Source: Marsupella aquatica (lineage: Eukaryota > Marchantiophyta). Taken from it: 64,000 bases of DNA. The stretch lies in the NCBI GenBank assembly GCA_973895155.1, contig OZ316891.1:27218001-27282000 (forward strand), read 5' to 3'. Within the stretch, counting starts at the first letter, position 1. Every line of letters starts with the position of its first letter. The notes under the pieces are model-generated. The model was given only the letters and a program-made list of their open reading frames with translations, did not search any database and was not told where the DNA came from. Positions 14,347 through 26,289 of this stretch are shown piece by piece. The translations under genes were made by a program, and so were the position numbers.

Positions 14347-14779
14347 CGATCTAGGTTTCAGGTTCACCGGCTCCTGCAAGTTGAAACACTCTGGGTCATT
14401 GGATCAAGTAGACGCTGCATCGGGACCGTCAATTCAATTGCAGTGAAGGGGGGAGGGGGTATTTTGCGGATAGGGCGGGCTGCACTGTTTTGTCCCGATG
14501 TTGAACAAGATTGAACGAGACGGAGTTGGGAGGCTGCAGCAAAGCGCCGCGCGATCCGGCAGGGAGAGGCGAAGCTCGGAGACTGCAGGCTGCAGCGAAG
14601 CGCTGCGCGATCTGGCGGGGCAAGGTGATGCAGTGGCGATGGTGGTGGTGAAAGCTTGGAGATGGTGGCAGGATGGAGTGCAGCTCGTTTGAGCTGGTTT
14701 GAAACCAATGCGACTGTGTTGCGACCAGGGGGAGCTTTCCATTTTCAATTTTGATTTCTTTTGAATATCTTCAGGCGCC

Positions 14780-17195
14780 ATGCATTGTTTGCAGATCATG
14801 GATAGCGGGGTGGAAGCAAGTGCAGCATTGAAGTGGAGTGTGGTTATATCATTTGATTGCTTGTTGTTGAGTTGTAGTACTTATGCATTGCTTTCAATGT
14901 TGAGTAGTCAAATGGCTGTAGCGGCTGAGCAACTCATCTCGTTTGGAGTGATCTGTGAAGTAGCTCGTATCAAGATGGAGGGAGAGTTAAGCGATGGAGT
15001 TGTTCCTGGCGATTATTCAGACGCTGAGAGGGAGATGTTTTATATGGATGATTTGAGTGTTGACGGGGAGACTTGCGATCTTTCAGAATTTGATTCGGCC
15101 ACTGCATTTGATGAGGCATCTAAAGAAGCTGTTTCTTTAGATGTATTTTCTACTTTGGTCGAACCTAATCGAGAGCTTGTCAATGAGGTTGAGAGTGGGC
15201 TGCAGGTTGCTGAGCAGAACCATTCGGATCAAGCGGATGCAAGTTCATCCGGCTTGAGGCAGGATCTATTGGAAGTAAGCCTGCCAGGCTTGAGACTCCT
15301 GCCTGATCCTGCTTTAGAGGAAGCAGGGCGAGGATTGGAGAAGTTGCCATCCGCATGGAACGACCAGTGGGCTGTGAGGAGGGCTGACGGGTTGCGTAAG
15401 GGGATGGGGTGGGACTTGAGTGTTGCATTTGGAGACTTGTTGCTTGTGCAGGTGGACGAGTTGCTCAGCAACTATTTTGCTCGAGCAGTGAAGAAAGACG
15501 GTAATGTTTACCCATCATCTTCACTCATGAACCAAATGAATAGCTTCAATCGAGTGTTGAGGCGAGGGAGTGATCTGAGATCGCTGAAGGGTTCTTCTTA
15601 CATTCTGCCGAGAGATTTCAACATCAACTCACATCCAGCCTTCTCAAGAACTCGAATGGTGTTGAAAGCGGCCATCAAGAAGTCTGCGAAGGAGGGGGCT
15701 AACAAGAAACGAAAGAAGGTGAGAGCTGCCAACTTGCATTGTCTTTAAAGATGTTGTGTGCTTGTAGACTTGTCTGCTGCTTCTGACTTTTGGATGTTCT
15801 GGTCCAGGTTGAGATATTGACAGAGGAGCACGAGAAAGCTATTATGGCTGACATTGACCACCAAGTGACAAGCAGCCATGGATGTCAAAAGCGCTTGGCA
15901 TTTTACTGTCTGGTCAGGCTTGGCATTCGTGGAGGTGGCGAGCTCTATGATCTACATAGAGGCGACTTATCTGTATGCATCGACAAGGCAGGAAGGAACT
16001 ATGTGCAGTAGGTGTTTTTTGTCTAGTTTGATATTTCCGTTTCTAAGATGTAGCTTTTTTGTATTTGTTTATTGTCTGGCAATGATACTAATAAACATTT
16101 GAATTTGTTCAGGTTTGAGGAGCGCCAGAGTAAGAATAACTCTTACATGCTGGATCGGTACAACGAAGAGCAGTTTCGAAAGATGTATCATAGTTATGAA
16201 GTCGATTTTGTGTTTACTGTGAATCAGTACAAGCGCCATTTATCTCCAGAAGCAGAGTCGTCGAAGCCTGACCTCTTTATGCAGACAATTACCAATCCTG
16301 CCAGGAATGTCTGGTATAATAAAGTCCACAAGGTAGGGAGAGATACTGCCGCTCACTGGCTTAAGAATATGTTGGCGCTGGTGGGGCTGCCACCTGATCT
16401 CTTTTCAAACCGAACTGGAAGGACCACACTAATCTCTCGACTAGCTGCAAAAGGAGTCCCTGATGTGGTTGGTATGCTTATTAGTGGGCATCATTCAACC
16501 GGAGGTTATTCACGTTACGACAAAACACAAGAACTTAAGATGGAAGCTGCAGCCCTGGTCTCTGCTAGTCCAGGCCTTGATTATGAGAAGGCTCTTGGAC
16601 ATGTTTCAAAATCCTTTGTCCGAGAGAAGCTTGTTGGATCATCCGAGGGTCTGAAACCCCTTGTTGACAGGGTGAACGAAAAGGCCAATGTGCAGCCTTC
16701 ACTTTTGACACTTGTACAGGTATGTCAACGAACTTTGATTTGTTTGTGAGTGAGGTTTCTTGGTATTGTTGCTAATGGGAATGTTGTTGGTTGGCAGGGA
16801 TCTACAGGTTCAAGTGGAGTACTAGGAGAAACATCAGCAAGAGCTTCAGAGCAGGTTTGTTTGTAGTGATTTTGCATGACTGTCGGTTGTTGCCTGTCAT
16901 GCAAGACTGAGATTAATGTTTGTTTTGTGTGTGGCAGGATGGAAGCCACATTGTTGGGGATATGTTAGTACAAAGGGCAGATGCTGCCAGATGGGATTCG
17001 TCCTATGACGGAATTGATTGGGTGGGCGAGTTATTGAAGCAGAACCCTTTGCTTCACGAGAAAATTTCAGGCCCAACACCAGCCAGAGTTTCTGTGGGCA
17101 GCAATATGTCTGGAAATTCCTTCCACAATTGTTCAGTATCAATTAAAATTGTCAAGGCAGGGGAGGAGGATGAGAAGGAGAACGCAGGCCACTGA
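14780..17195 (+). CDS. Crypton/ZMYM2-type tyrosine recombinase-like protein, 5 exons
   Basis: Exons 14780-15718, 15808-16007, 16113-16719, 16798-16854 and 16938-17195 join in phase (2061 nt, 686 aa). Later Met starts at 14798 or 14975 are possible. After an acidic N-terminal third, residues ~215-310 look like the N-terminal core-binding part (LSNYFARAVKKDGNVYPSSS), as in DUF3504/ZMYM2/QRICH1 proteins derived from Crypton transposons. The catalytic fold follows: IRGGGEL (Arg354), SKNN (Lys387), WYNKVHKVGRDT, then RTGR (480-483) where tyrosine recombinases normally have H-x-x-R, GHHSTGGYSRYDKT (His506, Tyr515) and an acidic tail. All catalytic positions are kept except the first His, which is Arg480. 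The introns and the lack of recognisable element ends suggest a domesticated host gene, but a spliced Crypton cannot be excluded. The role is unknown; DNA binding is likely. Confidence 0.8.
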
Positions 17196-17741
17196 GATTG
17201 TAGTTAGTGATATTGTACTTAGTTTTTCAGATATTGGATCTGATTTAGAAACCACCGATGTAATACTCTAGTTAGTTTTCAGATCAGTATCCTGATGGAC
17301 AGAAATACCATTAGCAGGAAATAACAGTAAGCTAGTAGGAACATTATACATATCAGCAATTTACTGATATGGCTATATGAGCGTACCTATGTACATCAAG
17401 AATGGTTTTACTATTCGGTTAAACTTTGCATGACTCCCGGCCATGAATAAAGTGGAATTTTTTGAGTACTTAACTTCTTCCAATCACTGTTCGCGTTCAA
17501 TACTTAAAGTCAATAAAAGTTTTACGACTCCAAACTCTCCAAACACAATGCTGAAACATCACCAAATAGAAAAATTGGACACAAGCCTGATCATAACTTG
17601 TTTAGGACAATTCCGATTAACCTATTCTGAAGGATGGACTATGCCAATTGGATGTACACGTATGGACCTGTGTATGGATGGAAAATGTGTTCGGGACGGT
17701 ACATATAAGGTGGATGAAATACTGATTTTCCATCCAGTAGT

Positions 17742-17835
17742 TATAGGGTTCCGTAGCTGCATTACGGGATTCCGTAGCCAGGTTACAGAGTTCCGTAGCC
17801 CGGTTACAGCATTCCGTCACCCATGTTACAGAGTT
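17742..17835. repeat. ~22-bp degenerate minisatellite
   Basis: About five imperfect units contain TTCCGTA/TTCCGTC followed by (G/C)GTTACAG. They recur roughly every 21-24 bp. In one plus-strand frame they encode a repeated GFRS-x-(I/V)T pattern, but the frame has no other sign of being a gene. Confidence 0.65.
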
Positions 17836-18055
17836 CCAAAATGTCAGCCGGGTCAGGAAGGGAGATTACGGAAATACAGGGACCACCCAAAATAGGTTAC
17901 AAATGTAGGTAACCTGAAACCAAGACCGCGATTACGACTCAGCAGTCAGCCACTTGAGGCAGCCCCCGCCCCGCGCCCCGCCCCGCCCGGCCCCGCGCAG
18001 GGAGGCTCCGAGGACAGATTTGAACTTCCGAACAGCACGGGCTCGAGTGGTACCT

Positions 18056-18082
18056 CTCTCCATCTCTCTCTCTCTCTCTCTC
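18056..18082. repeat. (TC)n microsatellite
   Basis: An almost pure CT dinucleotide run lies downstream of a GC-rich block and about 0.9 kb upstream of the SKA3-like start codon. It may be a promoter pyrimidine patch. Confidence 0.7.
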
Positions 18083-19011
18083 ATTCTCTCTCGTGTGGCA
18101 CGAACGAATGATCTTAGAAGACCGGCCTGTGGAGCATTAATCGCTCCTTGAGGCTTGGACTTCGGAGACTCTCCGAGATTAGTCGCGGTTGCGTTGTGAC
18201 GGACGGAGTGGCTGGCTGCAGTAAGCAGTGGAGCAGTGGAGCGGCTATTTTAATGGAGGGCCTGACGATTGAGCTGGAACGCGAGCTTCGATTTCAGGCG
18301 CCGTTGCAGTTTGCATTGTCCTATGAGATGGACGGACTCACTGACGTCAGGCAGTCTCTCAGCCGATGTGAGCAAAGAGCTGCTGCGCGGGATTGAGCGA
18401 AAGGAGCACCTTGGCAGCTGCTGTTGTTGCATTTGTGCTTTCTAAGGGTGGGAACTCTCTCAAGAGGCTCTTGTTGTCAACGAAAGGTTTCCATGGGATC
18501 GAAGGAGCGCTTCTGAGCTGGCGATTACTCTGTACTGGATCGAAGTAGCCGTTTTCAGGAGGCTTCCGATGTGGTCTAGCTCAATTGCAGTGGTGCAGGA
18601 GGACTCTGTGGGTTCTTCTGATGGACTGACCTGAGGAAGCCGCGACGGAGAACCGTAATGAAGTTCTTCTGTACTTGTCTTACGAGAGGAGAAGTGTAAA
18701 CCGTCCCAGAGTAGATAATCCCTAAGTAAGAAATGCAAGAGAGACAGAGCAGCTACTCTTGAGTGATTCAAAGGTTAATGGAGGTTTATGGAGGATTTTA
18801 CAGGATTTTGGATTGGCGAGTTTAGACGACGATGAACTTCATGTGTCAACGGATGGATTTGTCATGAAAGGACTCACAGAGACAGTCACTTACATTTAGG
18901 CATCTCGGAGGAAGACCATTTTGTACGATAATGTGTCGGAAGGAATGATGAGATTACAAAGAGTGACGGATTCGGGATGAGGTGATCAACTCTTTCAATT
19001 CCGCATCATCA

Positions 19012-21632
19012 ATGTCCAAAATGGACGAACACGCCCTTAACAGTATGGCTGCGGGATTTTGCGGCCAGCTGAAGACTTTTGTAACATGTCTCCATTCCAA
19101 CACTTCTCAGCTGAGAGCTTCAATCACGCACAAGCCTCCTGCCTGTAAGTACATCATTCACTGACGACTCTGCAATGCCGATTAGATTTTATCCTCTGTG
19201 GACCAGTTCCTACGTTCTGTGCTCTCACGTTCAGAATCACTGTACTGTAGTTGAAATCGTTCCACATTAGCATGATAGAAGCGAACCTTCACCTTCTCAG
19301 TTGCCGGGCTAGCATTGGAATGGCGTTGAATGAACAAGAACGCTATTACTGAGTATCGACGGCAAAGTTGCCATGTTAACTTTCAGATGCCGAATTGTCG
19401 TCATTTTTGCTCGATTTCAACGATCGGCTAGCGGAGGACGGTGCTCAAATGGACCTGTTGGAAGAGATGACTGTGGAGAACGTCAGCTTCGAGGAACTAC
19501 TCGCGCACTGCATGGAGTTGTACAAACAGAACGAGAGCAGCATCTCATCGCTGGAGTCACACTTGGAGCAGTTTGGATATTCCAGAGGTTTGTTTTGCAC
19601 TCATCCCCATTGCCCTTCTCAAGTTGAAAATACTTCTCGAACCCTTCCAATCTTGGATGGATTATAAGTCAAGTCCACGGAAAGAATGGTTAGTTCTCCG
19701 GAAATATTACTTCGGTCTGTAGTTCCGTCAAGCAACCCTTCTCCATGAGCACCACCTTCTTGGCATGGTCGTGATATCTCCTCCAACTTCCCATAATTCC
19801 TACCCTTGCGTTTCTATGCCCAATTCTAAATTTTGTTTTATCTCTATTTTTAAACATAGGTGATAGTCAATAGCATTCTTAACCAAGAGATGTCTCAATC
19901 CTGACAGGCGGGAATGTTGGCGGAGGAGAAGAAGGCCAAGCGTTGGATACACCTTTTGTGGAGGGGCTGAAGCAGCGCGTTAGGGCCAAGGAGTCTAGTC
20001 CTAAAGAGTCGACAAAGGTCAGGGACGATGTACCAGGGACCCCGAATGCAGAACTACTTTTTTCGTCGAACTCTTCGGGACGCTCCTATGCACATTTTGA
20101 GACGATTCGGTCGTCTGATCCCAGATCACGTCTTCAGTCGAATCTAGGATCATATCAGTCGCCTCTACCGGCAGCTCTTGCGCAATCGAAATTGGACAGC
20201 AATGACCTATCGATGTATCCTTCAACTTATTTCTGAATGCTGTCCTGGTTTCCAGTTGGTGATAGCAGACTATTTAATCATCAGAGAACTGTATAGATTC
20301 CTTTCCTGTATATCACTTTCAGCTCTTAAATGTTCTTCTTAACTTTTAGTCAGGCTTTGTGAATCATTTTCATTGGAAGACTTCGGGATATCAGCTTCAA
20401 GCCTTGCGTCCTTAGCGAGTAAGTTTTGTGATTACGATCTCGATTGAAATATCATCTTCCATTGCTCCAGAGTTCTTTAATTTTCAACCTTAGACTCAAA
20501 TTTAGTCGGTCATTGTTCATCTCACATGGGACATCACTAATGGTAAGATAACTCGGTATTTTTAGGATGAATTCGATCCTATGTTAGGACACAGTTGAAG
20601 CCCCCGTTCGAAGTATTGCTCATGTTTAAAAAATTGACTTTGCTTCCTCAGGATGCAAGATTACTTATAGCTTCTTTCATTGGCAGAAAATGATCTGATT
20701 ACTCCCGAAAAAGTGGACACTCCTGTTCATCAAAAGCGAGGAGTTACTTCTGCAGAAGTTCTATCAGAGCACTGCAGTGATGACATGGATGAGAGTTGTG
20801 GTTCCTCTCCACCAAATTCACCAACAAACAAATGTAGTGAACAAGCTGCGGGTGAGCACAAGAATCTCTTACAGCCGGCTTCATCTCTTCATTTTTCCGA
20901 GAATCTGATGGCAGGTCTGGATCTAGGTTTGCATGCTTTTGGACTGCTATTCAACATGGTCTTGACTGCTTGGTGATCACAGGGATCAAAGCTCAAAGCA
21001 GCTTGCAATTGCTAGATATGATTACTATTGAAGAGTACAATCAATTGCTACCGTGGCTGAGGCAGCGAGTCTCTTTAGAGGTAAGGCTCACTCAATGCAG
21101 AGGTACAGGCTTACAAATTTTCATATTTCTTCTTCAATATAGGTATGGTTTGTTCTACCATGTTAGGAGCTCTCCTGAAGTATATGTTGTGATATACTAA
21201 CAGTTGCACTCTGCTATTATGCCCTAGGAACTGAATGACATCGTCCTCAGAATTAATGATGCTTTCCATATTCAAAGTGAAACACTGTCAAGTGCCGGCG
21301 GTGATAGGAAGCAACTTGAGCTGGAGGAGTCCTTTCTTCATACCTTGGGTAACAACCTTGGTCTCAACGATTCCTTGTCCTAGTTTGCCTTGGAGGCTTT
21401 ACTTGTTGTGGTCAATTAGGCTGTGTAAGGTCCCCGGGACATACTTCTGTATTCTATTCGTAATGTATTTACTCAAACTTAGTACAGATCATTAATCCAA
21501 CTTGTGCTGTCTGCAGGTTCCAAAATGAAACCTGCCCTTTTCATCCTTGTTCAGATTGACAAGCTGGTTGTGGTTCGTCACAATTCATGCTCTTATTATC
21601 GTCCCTCTGAATTGGCCAAATTTCGTTGCTGA
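19012..21632 (+). CDS. SKA3: SKA3-like spindle/kinetochore-associated protein, 8 exons
   Basis: Exons 19012-19144, 19387-19587, 19908-20214, 20354-20418, 20687-20851, 20983-21080, 21228-21348 and 21517-21632 join in phase (1206 nt, 401 aa). The start MSKMDEHALN is the first Met that leads into the conserved N-terminus; Met4 at 19021 is an alternative. Residues 1-111 form a helical region (MAAGFCGQLKTFVTCL, VSFEELLAHCMELYKQNESS, LEQFGYSR) resembling the SKA3 N-terminal coiled coil that assembles with SKA1 and SKA2. The middle (~112-290) is Ser/Pro-rich and probably disordered. The C-terminal part (~291-401: TIEEYNQLLPWLRQRVSLEE, then FLHTLGLGSKMKPALFILVQ and KLVVV) resembles the plant SKA3 C-terminal domain. 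The SKA complex couples kinetochores to spindle microtubules. The family call is by memory of plant SKA3-like proteins and is moderate. Confidence 0.7.
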
Positions 21633-22241
21633 TGTGTTTATAGCAGTGGTATTTATGATTTTATCAAGGATACGTCGGGGTAAACTACTGCAATTGGTCC
21701 ACATCCCTGTATCGTCCCACTCGCTTCAACGATTCTCCTTGATGAAGTGAGTGGCCATCCTGGTCAGGCAGAGCCATCATGCCAACTGTGGCTAGACCAA
21801 TTTTTGTCGTCTACTCCCTTCGTTTGAAGGTTGTCTTCAAGCACCGATTAATACAATGTTGCCTGAGCAGCTTTTCATGACGGGCGATCGACGTCCATGT
21901 CTCAAGTACGGTTTTGACCATCTAGTGAAGAACTTTGATGGTTGCCAACGTACTGGATATCTAATATTGGATATTATTTGGATGCTGTCTGTCATATCAG
22001 GATTGGATTGTGCCAATGTACTGGTCTCAAATCAATTGAATCTAGTAATCTATTTCCCATTGAGAAGAACTCGAAGACGCGTTGTCATTTTTCCATCAAC
22101 TCGGTTGACATTATTATCTAGTTTTTGGAAGCCTACCAAAGTTACATTCCTACCAAAGAACTTAGTCGAGATTGCAGAGCGTAGTTCGATCGGCTAACTT
22201 GCATCTGATCAGACTTTACAATCTGAGTATAATGGTTCAAT

Positions 22242-22260
22242 GGGGTTTAGGGTTTAGGGT
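22242..22260. repeat. Short interstitial telomere-like motif
   Basis: Two consecutive TTTAGGG units preceded by GGG lie here. This is the Arabidopsis-type telomere heptamer. At only two units it is a small interstitial trace and supports plant origin. Confidence 0.7.
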
Positions 22261-22468
22261 CTAGTGCGGTCCTTTCTATGCGTCGTTTCTTAAAAGATCA
22301 AGTGCTCCATTCTGACTTTTTTGTCAATCCACAACAAAATAAATTAAATTAATGTCTAAATGGGACTGTTAGCTTCTATCCATGTCTTTTCTTATGAAAG
22401 AACACATCATCATGCATTGGATATTGTTCCCATAAGGGAAGAAAATAGGTTTTTTTTTTTGTCATTCC

Positions 22469-22524
22469 ACTTTTGTCAGTGACATTTTCGCTTAAATGGC
22501 TGCGGAAATGTCACTGACAAAAGT
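22469..22524. repeat. 23-bp stem hairpin
   Basis: The left arm 22469-22491 (ACTTTTGTCAGTGACATT...) and the right arm 22502-22524 are reverse complements at 22 of 23 positions, around a 10-nt loop. A poly-T run lies just upstream. It could be a MITE relic, a small RNA hairpin or a cruciform-forming site. Confidence 0.75.
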
Positions 22525-23645
22525 AGTGTGGTGGATAGTGAGGTTGGGTTAAATAGACCAAATGCATTGCACACTTTGAGCATATGCGGAAGGTGGTGGT
22601 GTCTCAGTGTGGCCGTGCTTACCCATAGGCCACCATCAACCGCTACAACAGAAAATGTCTGAGTTGTCTAGGAGCCACAAGACCTTTGATCTCCAAATGC
22701 CCGGTGCTAGTCCACTGCAATAGACGTCGTTGGACATCTTGATTCACCTGTGACATCTCCACCATTGGGAATCTGTATTTCATCATGGACAATCCAGACT
22801 TAGCTTCCCTTCTCCCATGGAAGCTCCTCATACCTCAAGAAGTCAGACAATGCATATTCGGTACGTCGGGAGATAGAGACCCACGGTCTGGAAAGTACAA
22901 CATGAGACAAACTGCCAAAGTGCTCTCGGCAATGGGTGTGTGTATTCGTCCTGTCCATCTCGTGCATAGGGTCTAGGCTACAGTAGACGCTTAACAATGA
23001 GTTTAGCACACTTGCAAAATATGCCGTCTCCTCAGACATGGAATCACAGATATTGCAAAATTCAAATTCAAAACAACACCATTCTCTGAAGCGAGAAGGA
23101 AATGTCAAATGACTCCCTAGCCCTCACTATGATGGAGGGTCTGCACATATTTTAATTCCAAAAAGCACGGACTTTCACCAAGATTCTCTCCTCGGATACG
23201 GGAGTGACAACACTCTCCAAATAATGTGTGACCAGACCTAAATTACACCGTGTAAACAAAATGGTTCCCTGCAAGAGCTCCGTGCAAGAGCTGTCTGTTC
23301 TGCTCAAAAAATGTGGTCGAGAGAGATTGCCACGAATCGGACGACAGACAGCGTGATAAACATAGAAACATGTTTTCGACACTTTTCTTCCTTTTCCTGT
23401 GCTACGACAACATTCCATGAAGTGCTTGACCTCATTCTACTCTCCAAATGTAATTGTGTCAACGGCATGCACCACACAGCTCAACAAGCCTTGGTTGCAT
23501 TGCATTGAGCTCCTGAGAGAGTACAACCTACTTCGTACACTGTAAAGAAGTTGAAGTAGTCAGAGATGAGAGGAAAACCAGGCAGGGCCGCCAAAATCAG
23601 CAGTAAGCTGTTAGAATCTATTGTCGCTGAGGACGAACACGGAAA

Positions 23646-24875
23646 CTATTTCAGAGGCAGAGAGTTCTCATATGCTTCGACGGAGAGTCTCTCTAGTCTG
23701 GTGAGCATTTGTTGGTACATACTCTCAAATTGAATGACCCTTGATCCGCCCTTAGCGTCTGCTGACTCATTTACGGGTAAACTACCAAGATCATCTTCAT
23801 AAGCACTTCTGCTACTCTTCCCACCGTTGTTATCCAACAATGTGGCAGATTTCCCGGAACTGCTTCTTTCTACTCCGCTTCGAAGCTGAGCTGGGGACCC
23901 GCCAGCACTGGTTTCTAAATCCAATTTAGAATTGAACCATGATGGAATCGAAGCAACGGGAACAAATGAATCATAGAACCCCCGAAGAACACCAGCATTG
24001 ACAATGTTCACGGGAAGCGGTTCAAATTTGATACCTTTAGGGTTTTTGAGGGATTGAAAAGCCCTGTACTCATGGGTCCTTACAGATTTGTTAGTGGAGT
24101 CAGACTCTGTGAACAACACAAAAAAGCAAGGAGCGATTGGTGTTATATTGTCCACGACAGGCTCGATTCGCATCTCTTGACGAGGGCTGGAGATACTATT
24201 ACTGCTCCTCCTGCTGGGAGAAGCGCTCATGGTGGGAGAGCCAGGAATCTCCAACGTTAGCACCGATGGCTTGGCTGCTGCTGCTGCTGCTGCTGCTCCT
24301 GCTGCTCCTAAACCCCCCACTCTCCCTGTCTGTGGGATACTGTCTACAGGTGTCAATGAGGGGCTCCTTCGAGTGCCAGTAAGGCTTGTAGATGAGGGTT
24401 CACCTCCGAGTACACTGCCTACTTGTCCAATATTCAATTTAGAGGGATTAGCTGCATCTTCTTCTGCCACAGGCGGTGCGATGATTCCGGATCGAAGAGA
24501 TGTGGTGACGGCTACTTCTCTCATAGACGGCCACAGGCTGGAATTCCTCCTACCAAGGTACCACCCGATGGGCGGATCTTCTCCTCGGGATTGCCTTTCT
24601 CTAACAATATTCGACAGCTTAGAATGGTTGAGCCTGCCGGTGGCGTCGTAGAAGCTGAGGACACGACCAGAGCAGTAGTAGCCAGTAACCCTAGCAGTGA
24701 TCTGCTCGTGAGTGATTGCCGGCCCAGCCGAATCGTCCTGCATGTTGGATGTTGTCTGGTGCTGCAAACGCCCGAATAGGAGCCCATCGCAGTCCCCTTC
24801 CACTGAGCCAAAATCATGCATGATTTGCGCCAATGTGGGTCCTGCAATTGCGAAGCTTCCTGCCGATGTCTCCAT
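23646..24875 (-). CDS. ABRO1: Abraxas/FAM175-like BRISC/BRCA1-A scaffold, intronless
   Basis: A single 1230-nt frame encodes 409 aa from the ATG at 24875 (METSAGSFAIAGPTLAQIMH). The N-terminal ~140 residues look like the MPN-minus domain of Abraxas proteins: GDCDGLLFGRLQ, VTGYYCSGRVLSFYD, then PPIGWYLGRRNSSLWPSMRE. The JAMM metal-binding residues are absent, as expected for the inactive partner that scaffolds the K63-specific deubiquitinase BRCC36. A Ser/Thr/Pro-rich insert (~150-250) contains a poly-Ala tract near residues 190-201, coded by GCT/CTG repeats. A second conserved block follows (APCFFVLFTESDSTN, VRTHEYRAFQ), then a C-terminal helix (ESMYQQMLTRLERLSVEAYE). No C-terminal SPxF BRCA1-binding motif is visible. 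The gene symbol is indicative; plant naming varies between Abraxas and ABRO1. Confidence 0.8.
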   Translation of the reverse strand: METSAGSFAIAGPTLAQIMHDFGSVEGDCDGLLFGRLQHQTTSNMQDDSAGPAITHEQITARVTGYYCSGRVLSFYDATGRLNHSKLSNIVRERQSRGEDPPIGWYLGRRNSSLWPSMREVAVTTSLRSGIIAPPVAEEDAANPSKLNIGQVGSVLGGEPSSTSLTGTRRSPSLTPVDSIPQTGRVGGLGAAGAAAAAAAAKPSVLTLEIPGSPTMSASPSRRSSNSISSPRQEMRIEPVVDNITPIAPCFFVLFTESDSTNKSVRTHEYRAFQSLKNPKGIKFEPLPVNIVNAGVLRGFYDSFVPVASIPSWFNSKLDLETSAGGSPAQLRSGVERSSSGKSATLLDNNGGKSSRSAYEDDLGSLPVNESADAKGGSRVIQFESMYQQMLTRLERLSVEAYENSLPLK

Positions 24876-26289
24876 ACTCGCATCTAGTTGCACCAAAATT
24901 GAAGAACCCTGCTCGAAAGCTCTCTTCTATCTATCTATCTATCCCGCGCCCTGAAGTTCGACAAGACAATAATGATCACAGCTTCATTCCCAGGGCTATT
25001 TCCCCTAAAATCCTCGGCAACAGGTTGCACATCTGGAACAGTGGGAAAGCTTGGTTCGGCATAGAATGTTCAACGGAGAGACTTCTCAACCATCCAAACT
25101 GTCCAAACCGGCTCTCGTTAACAGTTCCGTTACTTCTCATGAGCATCCGCCCTCATTTAGTGACAGGAATTAACATTAAGCAGTGATTGAGCCCTAAAAA
25201 TGGGGCTGTGGTTCCCCCGGAACTGTGTGGACGAGGCAGCATCCAGACTCCAAAATCTAACACGCACACTTGCGTCGCTACAATAAACAATCTCCCCTTC
25301 AGGATTGTAGGCACTCAATTCCTCTCCGGAACAAGTCATCAGTGGCTTAACTCCGAGGATTGGAGGATTTCCGAAACGCATTCCAGGTCTGCACTGACTC
25401 TAGCAGAGAAGAGTCAAATTAGGGTTTATACGCTGTAGAAGAAGACCATCCGACCTGGTGGCATGAGAGTAGTCTTCTGCCACGAAAGCAACGGAGCAGG
25501 CCGTGGAGATCCTGGAAAACGACAAATCTCGATGAGAATAGAGACAGAGAGAAGCAGAACAGATTTTGAAATTATGTGAGGGACGAGAATCGACGCAAAC
25601 ATGGAGCTCAGACAGAAATTGGCGGACAATCTGCCGTCCGGTAGCATGGATCATCGTGTGTTCCACCGGTCAGGAAATATATTCTCGGCTATAAACGGTG
25701 GCTACATACCGATAATAAATTCCGCCATCCGTCACCAGAGCTCTGGCGCGATAGATTGAACTCAATGAAAAAGAGAAAAAGTTGGAATAACCCCTATCGA
25801 AATATAAAAGCAAGGACCAAGAAGAGAAGAAGAAACACATTGACGAAGCGGTCTGGGAAGCTCCACTTCCAACGAGACTCTCGAATGATTGAACTGTTCC
25901 ATCCACGGAAACACGAAGTATCCAAACAACAACAAGACCAAAGTATCTAGGGAGCAGTGTCACAAAAACAAAAACAAAAACAAACAAAAAAAACAGGTAG
26001 ACATCCAGCAAGAACAGAATGTCTACACATAACGTGGGTACCTCGTTTGGTTGATACAACAATCTTCTCGAATGATCTGTATTAAGAATGGTCCCCGAAC
26101 TGTCTGCTCTCCACCAATCTCAAGAATTGCCATGGGCGGGTCTCCCAAGCTATGATAATCGACACTACGTACTTGTTAAACAGACAAATTCTATCCTACT
26201 GATGGTTTCTGCGCTTCTTGTTGTCTTTCTCCCGTCTCATCCACTTCAAGGACACTTTCAAACTGCGGACGAAGGGAGCAGACAGCGAA
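24876..26289. other. Abraxas 5' flank; no gene recognised
   Basis: A (CTAT)n microsatellite lies at about 24929-24945 in the probable 5' leader. Minus-strand open pieces at 25157-25381 and 25400-25666 could be leader exons of the Abraxas transcript but match no family. The A-rich run at 25963-25995 makes a spurious Phe/Val-rich minus-strand frame. Confidence 0.45.

Larger units (their letters stand above)
17196..19011. other. Intergenic and SKA3 promoter/5' leader
   Basis: The first half holds the 3' flank of the recombinase gene and a minisatellite (17742-17835). A C/G-rich block at 17966-18000 and a (TC)n tract at about 18056-18082 follow, as often seen near plant transcription starts. The stretch from ~18100 to 19011 is probably the 5' leader of the SKA3-like gene. 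No protein family was recognised. Confidence 0.5.
21633..23645. other. 3' flanks; telomere-like motif and hairpin only
   Basis: This lies between the convergent SKA3-like and Abraxas-like genes. A 113-codon frame at 21856-22197 has no family features. A short TTTAGGG run lies at 22242-22260 and a hairpin at 22469-22524. No other gene was recognised. Confidence 0.5.

Noticed and set aside
14780-17195. Phage or bacterial integrase from contamination
   Set aside because: Four GT-AG introns in consistent phase and a DUF3504-like layout fit a eukaryotic Crypton-type gene.
21856-22197. 113-codon plus-strand frame after SKA3
   Set aside because: No recognisable family, no splice context; probably chance in the 3' flank.
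25670-26062. 130-codon hydrophobic minus-strand frame
   Set aside because: The Phe/Val run comes from an A-rich simple stretch (25963-25995); no membrane-protein motif otherwise.
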